Below, one piece after another: positions 1 to 7,400 of a DNA stretch of 15,072 bases. Within the stretch, counting starts at the first letter, position 1. The number at the start of each line of letters is the position of its first letter. The notes below the pieces were generated by a model, which saw only the letters and a program-made list of their open reading frames with translations, was not told the origin of the DNA and searched no databases. The DNA lies in contig JALNYR010000056.1 of NCBI GenBank assembly GCA_023229725.1, positions 1 to 15,072 on the forward strand, in the 5' to 3' direction. The DNA comes from Dehalococcoidia bacterium. GTDB taxonomy: Bacteria > Chloroflexota > Dehalococcoidia > GIF9 > AB-539-J10. Position numbers and translations under genes: made by a program.

Positions 1-7
1 GGCCGTT

Positions 8-52
8 GTCCATTTCGTCCATCCTGTCCATTCGGTCCATTCGGTCCATGTC
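8..52. repeat. 9-nt tandem repeat array, copy 1 (five units)
   Basis: GTCCAT recurs at 8, 17, 26, 35 and 44, an exact 9-nt period with units of the type GTCCATTCG. The array is the head of a composite repeat: bases 1-99 are identical to 185-283. It is followed by a short hairpin (GACGCC/GGCGTC) and a REP-like hairpin. Read on the minus strand it would encode MDR-type tripeptides, but nothing indicates that it is translated. Confidence 0.9.
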
Positions 53-95
53 GTGGAAGACGCCAGCGGCGGAGGGCGTCCGTCAGGACGGTGGC

Positions 96-121
96 GGGCG
101 GGCGTGGGAGCCCGCCCCTAC
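96..121 (-). repeat. REP-like hairpin, copy 1
   Basis: GGGCGGGC (96-103) pairs perfectly with GCCCGCCC (110-117) around a 6-nt loop. On the minus strand a GTAG tetranucleotide (118-121) abuts the hairpin foot, as in REP elements mobilised by RAYT (TnpA-REP) transposases. The structure is visible in the sequence; the REP assignment is inference. Confidence 0.65.
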
Positions 122-148
122 GGGAGCAGGGCATCCCCTTACCCGCCG

Positions 149-173
149 GGCAGGCACGGGAACCTGCCGCTAC
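149..173 (-). repeat. REP-like hairpin, copy 2
   Basis: GGCAGG (149-154) pairs with CCTGCC (163-168) around an 8-nt loop, with GTAG on the minus strand at 170-173. It is a lone hairpin without a preceding 9-nt array. It belongs to the same family as the hairpins at 96-121 and 281-305 but has a shorter perfect stem. Confidence 0.55.
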
Positions 174-191
174 AGGGGATGTCGGGCCGTT

Positions 192-236
192 GTCCATTTC
201 GTCCATCCTGTCCATTCGGTCCATTCGGTCCATGTC
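192..236. repeat. 9-nt tandem repeat array, copy 2 (five units)
   Basis: GTCCAT occurs at 192, 201, 210, 219 and 228, the same five-unit pattern as copy 1 shifted by 184 bases. The surrounding 185-283 is base-for-base identical to 1-99, which indicates a recent duplication or ongoing homogenisation. Confidence 0.9.
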
Positions 237-280
237 GTGGAAGACGCCAGCGGCGGAGGGCGTCCGTCAGGACGGTGGCG

Positions 281-305
281 GGCAGGCATGGGAGCCTGCC
301 GCTAC
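281..305 (-). repeat. REP-like hairpin, copy 3
   Basis: GGCAGGC (281-287) pairs with GCCTGCC (294-300) around the loop ATGGGA, with GTAG on the minus strand at 302-305. Relative to copy 1, the pair G100:C113 has become A284:T297. Both sides of the stem changed together and pairing is kept. Confidence 0.65.
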
Positions 306-323
306 GGGGGATGACGGACCCCT

Positions 324-368
324 GTCCATTTCGTCCATCCTGTCCATACGGTCCATTCGGTCCATGTC
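324..368. repeat. 9-nt tandem repeat array, copy 3 (five units, diverged)
   Basis: GTCCAT occurs at 324, 333, 342, 351 and 360. One unit reads GTCCATACG, and the hairpin-forming DNA that follows (about 370-410) has diverged from copies 1 and 2 while keeping the core of the CGTCC/GGACG hairpin. This is the older member of the set. Confidence 0.88.
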
Positions 369-411
369 GTGGGAGACGGCGACAGCCGCGGGCGTCCGTC
401 GGGACGATGGC

Positions 412-433
412 GGGCGGGCGTGGGAGCCCGCCC
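412..433 (-). repeat. REP-like hairpin, copy 4
   Basis: GGGCGGGC (412-419) pairs with GCCCGCCC (426-433) around a 6-nt loop, identical to the copy 1 stem. The expected GTAG on the minus strand is GTGG here, so this copy may no longer be recognised by a REP transposase. Confidence 0.55.
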
Positions 434-454
434 CCACACGAGAGGGCGGGGCGT

Positions 455-535
455 ACGAAATACGGGGACACCATGCGTCCGCTCCGCCGGGCCAACCCCG
501 GGGAATGGTGTCCCCCGTATTTCGTGAGAGCGGAC
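455..535. repeat. Long inverted repeat with an interleaved second stem
   Basis: The arm at 455-474 (ACGAAATACGGGGACACCAT) is the reverse complement of 505-525 apart from one extra C in the right arm. A second perfect 8-bp complement, GTCCGCTC (477-484) with GAGCGGAC (528-535), is interleaved with the first, giving an a-b-a'-b' order. This could be a miniature mobile element, a REP-family structure or a pseudoknot-forming element. No coding role is apparent. Confidence 0.8.
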
Positions 536-554
536 ATGGGAGCACGCGCGCGTG

Positions 555-583
555 TTGTCGAACGCGGGCGTTTCGGCTAGAAT
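555..583 (+). promoter_or_regulatory. Sigma-70-type promoter for the Ig/PKD-like gene
   Basis: TTGTCG (555-560), a 17-bp spacer and TAGAAT (578-583) lie about 50 bases upstream of the ATG at 634. The spacing matches the other promoters in this window. Confidence 0.55.
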
Positions 584-633
584 CCTCCGGTGCCGGCGGC
601 AGCCCTGCCGGCAGCCGATGGGAGTACGCCCAC

Positions 634-1641
634 ATGGGTTCCACTCGAAGATTCCCGACAATCGATGCGCTGGGCCCGGCTTTCGCCGTGGCGCTGTTCG
701 CGTCCTTCGCATTCGTGCCGGTCACCGAGCCGGAGCCGCCGAACTCCGCGCCCGAAGTCGACAGCGTCGTCTCGACGCCCAACTCGCTGTTCCCCACACA
801 GTCGTGCGACGTCCGTTGCGCGGCGCGTGACGCCGATGGCGACGCACTGACCGTCACATGGTCGGCCTCGGGCGGCACGCTCGAGCCCCGCGCGGAGACC
901 GCGCGATGGACGGCTCCCGACCGGCCTGGTTCATACAGCGTCGTGGCGGAGGTAGAAGACGGCAAGGGCGGACACGACACCGGCATACTGGTCATCCTGG
1001 TTACCCCCAACAAGCCTCCAGTCGTGGAAAGCATCAGCGCCGAGCCGGCGCTGGTCCTCCCCGGAGCAACGGTCAAGGTGAACTGCAGCGCGACGGACCC
1101 GGACGGCCACGCGCTCGGATATGAATGGTCGTCGACCGACGGCACGTTTGCCGGCATCGGCCCCACCGTCACCTGGACGGCGCCGTCGCCCCCCGGGTCC
1201 TATCCAGTGAACGTGAGGGCGTACGACGGACTGGGTGGAGACGCGAGCGCCTCCGCGCTCGTGACCGTGGCCTCTCCCGACCCTCCCGTCATCGAGGCAA
1301 TCATCGTCCGGCCGTTCGTGCCTGAGTACACGAAGGCATACGACTGGGGCTACCGCATCCTCAGGGGCAAGCTGTGCGAGTGCGAGATAGAGTGCGTGGC
1401 CTCCGCGGGTGACAAGGAGCTCTTCTACGAGTGGAGCACGACCGAGGGCAGCATCGAAGGCGAGGGCGCCGCTGTGTTGTTCGTGCCTCCCAGCAAGACC
1501 ACCCTGGTTGAGGTTACGGTAACGGTGAGCGATGCCTTCGGCCATTCGGCCGCGGACCACGTCATCTTCAAGGTCTTCCTCCGGGAGCCATACTCCATCG
1601 GCGAAGATGAGGATCCGGGCGGCTGCGGCTGTGGCCGTTAG
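634..1641 (+). CDS. Secreted or anchored protein with three Ig/PKD-like repeats
   Basis: 335 aa if translated from ATG 634, which is preceded by GGGAG nine bases upstream. The frame stays open far upstream only because it crosses GC-rich repeats. Residues about 12-30 are hydrophobic (signal peptide or N-terminal anchor), followed by a Pro-rich linker. Three beta-sandwich-like repeats follow at about 40-125, 128-214 and 218-316. The first two carry D-x-DGD/H-x-L-x-Y/V-x-W cores and end in Y-x-V-x-V-x-(D)G strands, typical of PKD/Ig-like extracellular modules. Cysteines cluster near the start of each repeat (58/62, 151, 248/250/254). The C-terminus is acidic, then GGCGCGR. There is no catalytic domain, so adhesion, surface structure or ligand binding is plausible. 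The specific function is unknown. It is probably monocistronic, with its own promoter. Confidence 0.8.
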   Translation: MGSTRRFPTIDALGPAFAVALFASFAFVPVTEPEPPNSAPEVDSVVSTPNSLFPTQSCDVRCAARDADGDALTVTWSASGGTLEPRAETARWTAPDRPGSYSVVAEVEDGKGGHDTGILVILVTPNKPPVVESISAEPALVLPGATVKVNCSATDPDGHALGYEWSSTDGTFAGIGPTVTWTAPSPPGSYPVNVRAYDGLGGDASASALVTVASPDPPVIEAIIVRPFVPEYTKAYDWGYRILRGKLCECEIECVASAGDKELFYEWSTTEGSIEGEGAAVLFVPPSKTTLVEVTVTVSDAFGHSAADHVIFKVFLREPYSIGEDEDPGGCGCGR

Positions 1642-1653
1642 CCCCGGCCGGGA

Positions 1654-1682
1654 TTGACGCCGCGGCCCGATTCGGATAGCGT
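1654..1682 (+). promoter_or_regulatory. Sigma-70-type promoter for the universal stress gene
   Basis: TTGACG (1654-1659), a 17-bp spacer and TAGCGT (1677-1682) start 12 bases after the upstream stop codon. The -10 box is imperfect, but the spacing and -35 match other promoters here. Confidence 0.5.
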
Positions 1683-1733
1683 GAGCAGTAGTCGAGCGCC
1701 GCGAGCACTCGACCTGTCTGAGGAGGTGGCACG

Positions 1734-2189
1734 ATGTTCAAGAAGATTCTCGTGTGTCTCGACGGCTCCAACCTCGCCGAACAGATGCTGCCCTATGCAG
1801 GGGAAGTCGCGGAGCGCTTCGGCTCCAGCGTCGTCCTCGTCCAGGTGCTCCAGGTCCCCTCGTCGCTTGCGGCTGCTTCCGCGCAGGGCGCCGAGAGCGT
1901 CATCGAGGAGGAGATGCGGCGCCTGGCATTCGATTCACGCACGTACCTTGAAGGCATCGCCGGAACGCTGCGACAGAAGGGCATCTCCGTCGAAGCCGTG
2001 GCTATCGAAGGCTCGCCGGGCGACGCCATCGTCGAGTACGCGAAGGCGCACGATATAGACCTCATCACCATCGCCACACACGGCCGGAAGAACATCGGGC
2101 GCCTGGTGTTCGGCAGCGTGGCCGAGCACGTGCTGAAGCACACCGTCATCCCGGTCCTGTCGATAAAGCCGGACGACTCGAAAGCGTAG
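1734..2189 (+). CDS. Universal stress protein (UspA family)
   Basis: 151 aa, the normal length of a single-domain Usp. It opens with the family signature MFKKILVCLDGS (first strand and Asp of the nucleotide-binding fold). It closes with ATHG-x9-GS followed by VAEHVLKHTVIPVLSI, the ATP-binding version of the Usp C-terminal motif; the first Gly of the usual G-x2-G is Ala, as in many homologues. It is a cytoplasmic protein, probably dimeric, implicated in stress or starvation survival; the precise role of individual Usps is generally unknown. The start is fixed by GGAGG a few bases upstream of ATG 1734. A strong hairpin follows the gene. Confidence 0.93.
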   Translation: MFKKILVCLDGSNLAEQMLPYAGEVAERFGSSVVLVQVLQVPSSLAAASAQGAESVIEEEMRRLAFDSRTYLEGIAGTLRQKGISVEAVAIEGSPGDAIVEYAKAHDIDLITIATHGRKNIGRLVFGSVAEHVLKHTVIPVLSIKPDDSKA

Positions 2190-2197
2190 TTCTTGGT

Positions 2198-2232
2198 GCG
2201 GGAGGCCGGCGCGAGTGTGCCCGGCCTCCCGC
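2198..2232 (+). terminator. Strong hairpin after the Usp gene
   Basis: GCGGGAGGCCGG (2198-2209) pairs perfectly over 12 bp with CCGGCCTCCCGC (2221-2232) around an 11-nt loop, nine bases after the Usp stop. No U-tract follows. It may terminate transcription, stabilise the upstream 3' end, or partly attenuate the next gene, which starts 28 bases later. Confidence 0.55.
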
Positions 2233-2259
2233 ATTCCCGCGGAGAAAGGGGGAGGCGCC

Positions 2260-2541
2260 ATGCCGGAAGAGAAGCAACAGCAGAACAAGCCGCATGCGGG
2301 CGAAAGCCTGAGCCAGATGTTCACGGCGTTCGGGCAAGCCTTCGCGGAGGTATTCAACGATCCGGAGCTGAAGGCGAAAGCAAAGGAGCTTGGCGACGCC
2401 GCGACGGCATCCGCGACGCGCCTTGGCGGCCGGTTCAAGGACGACGACGTGAAGGCAAAGTTCCGCCAGGCCGGAGCGGCAGCGGAGGAATTCGGCAAGG
2501 CCGTTTCCGAGTACTTCAAGTCGGACCACCCGTCGAAGTAG
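2260..2541 (+). CDS. Small helical protein of unknown function
   Basis: 93 aa, with ATG 2260 preceded by a strong GGGGGAGG ribosome site. It is rich in Ala, Lys, Glu and Asp, with no signal peptide, membrane segment or cysteine. The sequence suggests several amphipathic helices: about 17-32 (LSQMFTAFGQAFAEVF), 35-55 and 65-87, with recurrent Phe/Ala spacing. I do not recognise the family. It sits between a Usp and an alcohol dehydrogenase with no promoter clearly its own. It could be read with the Usp past the hairpin, which would suggest a stress-related accessory role. That link is inference. Confidence 0.7.
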   Translation: MPEEKQQQNKPHAGESLSQMFTAFGQAFAEVFNDPELKAKAKELGDAATASATRLGGRFKDDDVKAKFRQAGAAAEEFGKAVSEYFKSDHPSK

Positions 2542-2673
2542 CACGGTCCGCGCTGCGGTGGAAGCCGGCCCCGGCGTCGCCGCTTGTCTCCATCGCGCGC
2601 CATGCGCCCGGCAGTGCCGTGGGACCGTGTGTCACGCAGGCGGCGACCATCCCACAATCATCCCCAGCCACGG

Positions 2674-2679
2674 TATAAT
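2674..2679 (+). promoter_or_regulatory. Consensus -10 box upstream of the alcohol dehydrogenase
   Basis: A perfect TATAAT lies 66 bases before ATG 2746. No good -35 lies 16-18 bases upstream. GTGTCAC occurs both just downstream of the box (2680-2686) and at 2629-2635, so an activator-dependent promoter is possible. Confidence 0.45.
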
Positions 2680-2745
2680 GTGTCACCTGGCGGCGGCCGG
2701 AACGCAGAGCGCCGCACCGCCGGACAAGGTTCTCTGGGAGGAGCG

Positions 2746-3936
2746 ATGTTCAGGAATTTCACGTTCAGGACCGCCAACAAGATTTCGTTCGGCACGGGCA
2801 CCATCAACGAGGTGGGAGCTGAGCTCAAGGCCGGCGGCGCCACGAACACGATGATCGTCACCGACAAGACGATACGGGGCGCGGGATGGGCCGAGAAGAT
2901 ACAGGCGATACTCAAGGCATCGGATATCCAGTCGACCGTGTGGGACAAGGCGGAGTCCGAGCCGTCGGTGGAAATCGGCGACAAGGCCGTCGACGCCGCC
3001 CGGAGCGGCGGTTTCGACAGCGTGCTCGGCCTCGGCGGCGGCAGCGCGATGGACATCGCGAAGGCTGCGGCCGTCGGCCTGACCAATGAGGGCCACATCA
3101 TGGGATGGATACGGGGCGGCTTCAGCAAGCCGCTGGCGCCGCTGGCACTGTGCCCCACCACCGCCGGAACCGGCAGTGAAGTGTCCGACACGGCGGTGTT
3201 CGCCACCCCCGACCTGAAGGTGGGCCTCGTCAGCTCGATGCTCTACCCGCGCGTCGCCATCGTCGACCCCGGCCTCACCGTCTCGATGCCGGCATCGGTC
3301 ACGGCGAACACGGGCATCGACGCGCTTTGTCACGCCATCGAAGGCTACCAGTCGGTGCAGGCGAACCCGATGACCGATGCCATGGCGCTCGAGTCGATGC
3401 GACTCGTCAACCAGTACCTCCGCGCAGCCTACTGCAACGGCAGGGACATGGAGGCGCGTGAGGGCATGGCCCTCGCTTCGCTGCTCGCCGGCATCGTCAT
3501 GGGCAACGCGGACACGACCATCGGGCACGCGTGCGGCTACGCCTTCGTCTACCCGGCCACGAAGCTTCACTACCCCCATGGCTATGCCATCGCCATCACA
3601 CTGCCGTACGTGATGGAGTACAACGCCATCGCCCAGATTGAGAAGCACGCGACCATCGCCGAGGTGCTCGGCGAAGAGATAGAGGGCCTGCCGCTGCGCG
3701 ATGCGGCGTTCATGGCTCCGCTCGCCTTCAAGAAGCTGCTCCAGGACCTGCGACTGCCGATGTCGTTGCGGGAAGTCGATGTCGAGAAGGACATGATCCC
3801 GATGCTGGCGCGCAACGTCCTCAAGAGCCCGAACCACTGTCGGCGCAATCCTCGCGAGGTGACCGAAGAGGGCATGCTCGAGCTGTTCCAGCACGCCTTC
3901 GAGGGCAAGCTCGCCTGCGAACAGGAAGAAGAGTAG
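2746..3936 (+). CDS. Iron-containing alcohol dehydrogenase
   Basis: 396 aa, the usual size for group III (Fe-dependent) alcohol dehydrogenases, which interconvert alcohols and aldehydes or ketones with NAD(P)H. It has the N-terminal nucleotide-binding domain with GLGGGSAMDIAKA (about 95-107), then the PTTAGTGSEV segment (138-146). The metal-binding helical domain has Asp192 and His196 in GIDALCHAIEG, His261 in GHACGYAF, and His275/His278 in HYPHG. The spacing between the last two ligands is about three residues longer than in FucO-type enzymes. The start is chosen at ATG 2746 because GGGAGGAG lies just upstream and the sequence begins with the family-typical FxF-x-T-x-N-x-IxFG. The substrate cannot be told. 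It converges with mazG across a 21-base gap. Confidence 0.93.
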   Translation: MFRNFTFRTANKISFGTGTINEVGAELKAGGATNTMIVTDKTIRGAGWAEKIQAILKASDIQSTVWDKAESEPSVEIGDKAVDAARSGGFDSVLGLGGGSAMDIAKAAAVGLTNEGHIMGWIRGGFSKPLAPLALCPTTAGTGSEVSDTAVFATPDLKVGLVSSMLYPRVAIVDPGLTVSMPASVTANTGIDALCHAIEGYQSVQANPMTDAMALESMRLVNQYLRAAYCNGRDMEAREGMALASLLAGIVMGNADTTIGHACGYAFVYPATKLHYPHGYAIAITLPYVMEYNAIAQIEKHATIAEVLGEEIEGLPLRDAAFMAPLAFKKLLQDLRLPMSLREVDVEKDMIPMLARNVLKSPNHCRRNPREVTEEGMLELFQHAFEGKLACEQEEE

Positions 3937-3957
3937 CCCGCTCGTTCGTTCGAAACG

Positions 3958-4389
3958 TTACGCGGAATGCGCGCTCGACGAGTCGTCGGGCGCCTTTCCT
4001 TGTGCACGCAGCTCGGTGTACTTGCGGTAGTTGCCCCTGACCTGGTCGGCGGGGTACTTCCTGCGGTTCTTCTCCAGCTTCAGACCGACGGTCTCGGCCA
4101 CGTCGAAGCCGAGGACGTTGGCAAGGTTCAGGCACAGGATGATTATGTCAGCCATCTCTTCGCCGATGTGCCGCCGCTTCTCCGCATCCTGCTCGAGCGC
4201 CAGCAACTCGTGCTCCCGCACCCACTCGAACACTTCCAGCAGCTCCCCGGCCTCGACGTTGATGGCGAGGGCGACGTCCTTGGAGTTGTGGTACTTGCCC
4301 CACTCGCGCTCATCCACGAACTGCTGGACGAGGCGCTTCAGCTGTCCCGTGGTAGTGGTGCTGTCCGAGAACGGCGTGTCTGCGGCCAT
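3958..4389 (-). CDS. MazG-like nucleotide pyrophosphohydrolase
   Basis: 143 aa, a compact all-alpha NTP-PPase of the MazG-like/RS21-C6 (dCTPase) type. These enzymes hydrolyse (d)NTPs to (d)NMP and pyrophosphate and clean the nucleotide pool. The metal site is visible as E46-x2-E49 (EAGELLEVFEW) and E78-x2-D81 (EEMADIIILCLNLAN). The WGKYHNSKDVALAINVEAGEL stretch is a hallmark of this subgroup. A GGGAGG ribosome site lies just upstream of ATG 4389. It follows dnaE2 on the same strand, 78 bases on, with its own promoter in the gap. A role in limiting damaged or unbalanced dNTPs for the neighbouring error-prone polymerase is attractive but inferred. Confidence 0.9.
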   Translation of the reverse strand: MAADTPFSDSTTTTGQLKRLVQQFVDEREWGKYHNSKDVALAINVEAGELLEVFEWVREHELLALEQDAEKRRHIGEEMADIIILCLNLANVLGFDVAETVGLKLEKNRRKYPADQVRGNYRKYTELRAQGKAPDDSSSAHSA

Positions 4390-4442
4390 GCGGGAGCCTC
4401 CCTCTGGAGCGGCGCCGGTCGGGCCGGGCCGCGACGTGCCTC

Positions 4443-4471
4443 AGGCTAGAACGAACCGCTGCTGCTGTCAA
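4443..4471 (-). promoter_or_regulatory. Sigma-70-type promoter for mazG, overlapping the dnaE2 stop
   Basis: On the minus strand, TTGACA (4471-4466), a 17-bp spacer and TAGCCT (4448-4443). The -35 box contains the TGA stop codon of dnaE2. This lets mazG be expressed independently of the upstream operon. Confidence 0.65.
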
Positions 4472-7400
4472 TGGGGCCGCGGCGAGGCGGACGCCCGCGA
4501 CCTGCCCCGTGCCGGCACGGGGCGTTCGCCGTCGGGGCGGAAGGGAGTAATCGTCTCCGCGATGATGTTCAGCGTCCCATCCCGCTTCTGCAGCACCCCT
4601 TCCACTATCAGCACCGGGTTGAAGACGCATACCTGACGGTGCCGCTCGTAGACGTCGGGGCGAATGACCACGTTTATGGCGCCGTCCTCGTCCTCCATGG
4701 TGATGAAGGCGAAGCCTTTCGCCGTGGGAGGCCGCTGCTTCATGATGACGTAGCCGGCGATGCGCACCGTCGCACCGTCCGCGAGCGCGGGCAGGTCGGC
4801 GCTCCGCTGCAGCGACCCATCGTGCATCGCCTGCCGCAGCACCGCCATCGGGTGGTGGGTGGTCGACATCTCCTGCACCGTATAGTCGCAGCGCATCTCC
4901 TCCAGCGCCGTCATCTCCCGCAGCGCGACCGTCGCCCCGCCCGTATCCAGGGGCAGCTCTCCCGGAGAGCGCTTCTCCGCCACGCCGAGCCGCCACAGCA
5001 GGTCGCGCCGCCGGCAGCCGCAGAACTCGAAGGCTCCGGCAAGGATGAGGTTCTCCGCGACGCCGCCCGGCAGCTCCACACGGGCGCAGAAGTCCTCGAG
5101 CGACCGGTACGAGCCGCGGCGCCGCTCCTCGATGAGCCTGTCGATGGTCCGCGTCCCCAGCTCCTTCACGTACAGGAAGCCGAGGCGGACGCCGCCATCC
5201 TCAACAAGGCAGACGGCATCGCTCACGTTCGCATCGACGGGCAGCACCCGGATGCCGTGACGCTGTGCGTCGTGCACCACGACCTCCGGGCGGTAGAAGC
5301 CCATCGGCTGGTGATTGAGCAGTGCGCAGTAGAACTCGACCGGGTAGTAGCGCTTGAGCCAGGCCGACTGGTAGCAGATGAGGGCGAAGCCGGCCGCGTG
5401 GCTCTTGCAGAAGCCATACTGAGCGAAGCCCCCGAGCGAAGCGAAGACCCGGTCGGCGCTCTCGGCGTCGACGCCGCTGGCAAGGGCGCCCTGCATGAAA
5501 CGCCCGCGCAGCCGCTCCATGGCCTCGACCGAGCGCTTGCGGCTCATCGCCCGCCGCAACTGGTCCGCCTCGCCCGGAGTGAGGTTCGCGATGGCCACGG
5601 CGGCCTGGATGACCTGCTCCTGAAAGAGGATGACGCCGAGCGTCTCCGAGAGTATCGGCTCGAGCTTCGGATGCAGGTACGTCACCCGCTCCTGCCCGTT
5701 CCGCCGCCGTATGTACGGGTGCACCATGTTCCCCTGGATGGGGCCGGGGCGGATGATGGAGACCTCTATCGTCAGGTCGTCGATGGACCGCGGCCGCGTG
5801 CGCGGCAGCGTCTGCATCTGCGCCCGGCTCTCTATCTGGAAGACGCCGATGGTGTCGCAGCGGCCGATCATGTCGTACACGGACGCATCGTCCTGCGGCA
5901 GCGCATCGAGGTTCAGCGCCACGCCGTGCTCCCGCTCGACGAGCGTGCGCGCCTCGTCGAGCAGCGAGAGCATCCTGAGGCCGAGCAGGTCTATCTTGAT
6001 GAGCCCGGCGTCGGCGACGCTGTCCTTGTCCCACTGGCAGACCACACGGCCGGGCATGGTCGCCTTCTCCAGCGGCACGATGTCGCTCAGGGGGCACGAC
6101 GAGATGAGCACGCCGCCGTTGTGGATGGAGACGTGGCGGGGGAAGTCTTCAAGCTGCATGCAGATGGAGAGGAACTCCTGGAAGGTGACGCGGCTGAAGT
6201 ACGGTGTGAACTCCTCGATGCCGGTCAGCTCCTGCTGCAGATTGCGGGGACCGTATCCGTACCATGAGACGGACTTCGCCAGGCGGTCGATGACGTGGAC
6301 CGGCATGCCGAGGACCTTGCCGACCTCGCGCAGCGCATTACGGGCCTGGAAGGTTACGAACGTGCAGACCATGGCGGCGTGCTCTGTGCCGTACTTGCCG
6401 TAGACGTACTGGATGAGCTGCTCCCGGTGGGAGGTGGAGACGTCGACATCGATATCCGGGATGGAGGACATCTCCTCGTTGAGGAAGCGTCCCAGGAAGA
6501 GGCGGTTGCGGATGGGGTCGACCTTCGTGATGCCGAGCAGGTACGCGATGATGGAGTTCGCCGCGGAGCCGCGCCCCTGGGCCGGGATGCCGTGGAGCCG
6601 GGCGTACTCCATGATATCCCAGACGATGAGGAAGTAGCCGGAGAGGTCGAGCCGGTCGATGAGGTCCAGCTCGAGGGCGACGCGTGCCTCGACCTCGGCC
6701 GTCGGCTCGCCGTATCGCTCGCCCATCTTCCCGCGGCAGACACGCTCGAGGTAGCTCTTCGCCGTCTCGCCCGCGGGCAGAGGGAAATCGGGGAACCGGT
6801 AGCCGGAGAACTCGAGCTTGACGTTGCAGCGGTCGGCCAGCTCCACGGTGGTGCGCAGCGCCGCGGGATAGTCGCCGAAGAGCTGCTCCATCTCCTGCGG
6901 CGACTTGAGGTAGAACTCCGCGTTCAGCTTCAGCCCGGTGCAATCGTCGAGCGTGCTGTGCATCCGGATGCAGGTGAGCACATCGTGCAGGCGGTGCGCT
7001 TCCCGGGTCGCGTAGTGCACGTTGTTCGTGGCTACACAGCCGACGCCGCAGCGGGTCGCCACAGTCGCGAGCGCGGCGCAGCGCAGGGAATCGTCGGGAT
7101 ACAGGGTGTGCTGCAGCTCGACGTAGAACCTGTCCCGTCCGAAGACCTCGATGTACCGCTGTGCCGCGCGATACGCATTCTCATGCTGCTCGCCGCGGAC
7201 CAGACGCGACAGCTCGCCCTCGCGACAGCCGGAGAGGCAGATAAGGCCGGCGGCATGCGCCGAGAGCACATCCCACGAAACGAGGGCGTTGCCTTTCGAG
7301 CCGGAGAGCTGCGATGCCGTGATGAGGCGACACAGGTTCGCGTAGCCGGCGGCATCGGCGGCGAGGAGCGTCAGGTGATAGTCACCGGCGAGCGTCAGCT

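Noticed and set aside
1..440. Possible CRISPR array
   Set aside because: The repeats are 9-nt tandem units without spacers, and the larger repeats are unequally spaced duplications ending in hairpins. There are no cas genes.
91..633. N-terminal extension of the Ig/PKD-like protein through the repeat region
   Set aside because: It would cross promoter-like and repeat DNA, and it lacks the secretory N-terminus expected. The ATG at 634 has a ribosome site and is followed by a hydrophobic signal-like segment.
267..1172. Minus-strand frame containing MDRMDRMDRMDEMDR
   Set aside because: The tripeptide run is only the translation of the 9-nt repeat, and the rest is antisense to the Ig/PKD-like gene.
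3937..3957. Bidirectional terminator between the convergent alcohol dehydrogenase and mazG genes
   Set aside because: Only a weak TTCGAA-centred symmetry is present, with no stable stem-loop and no T-tract.
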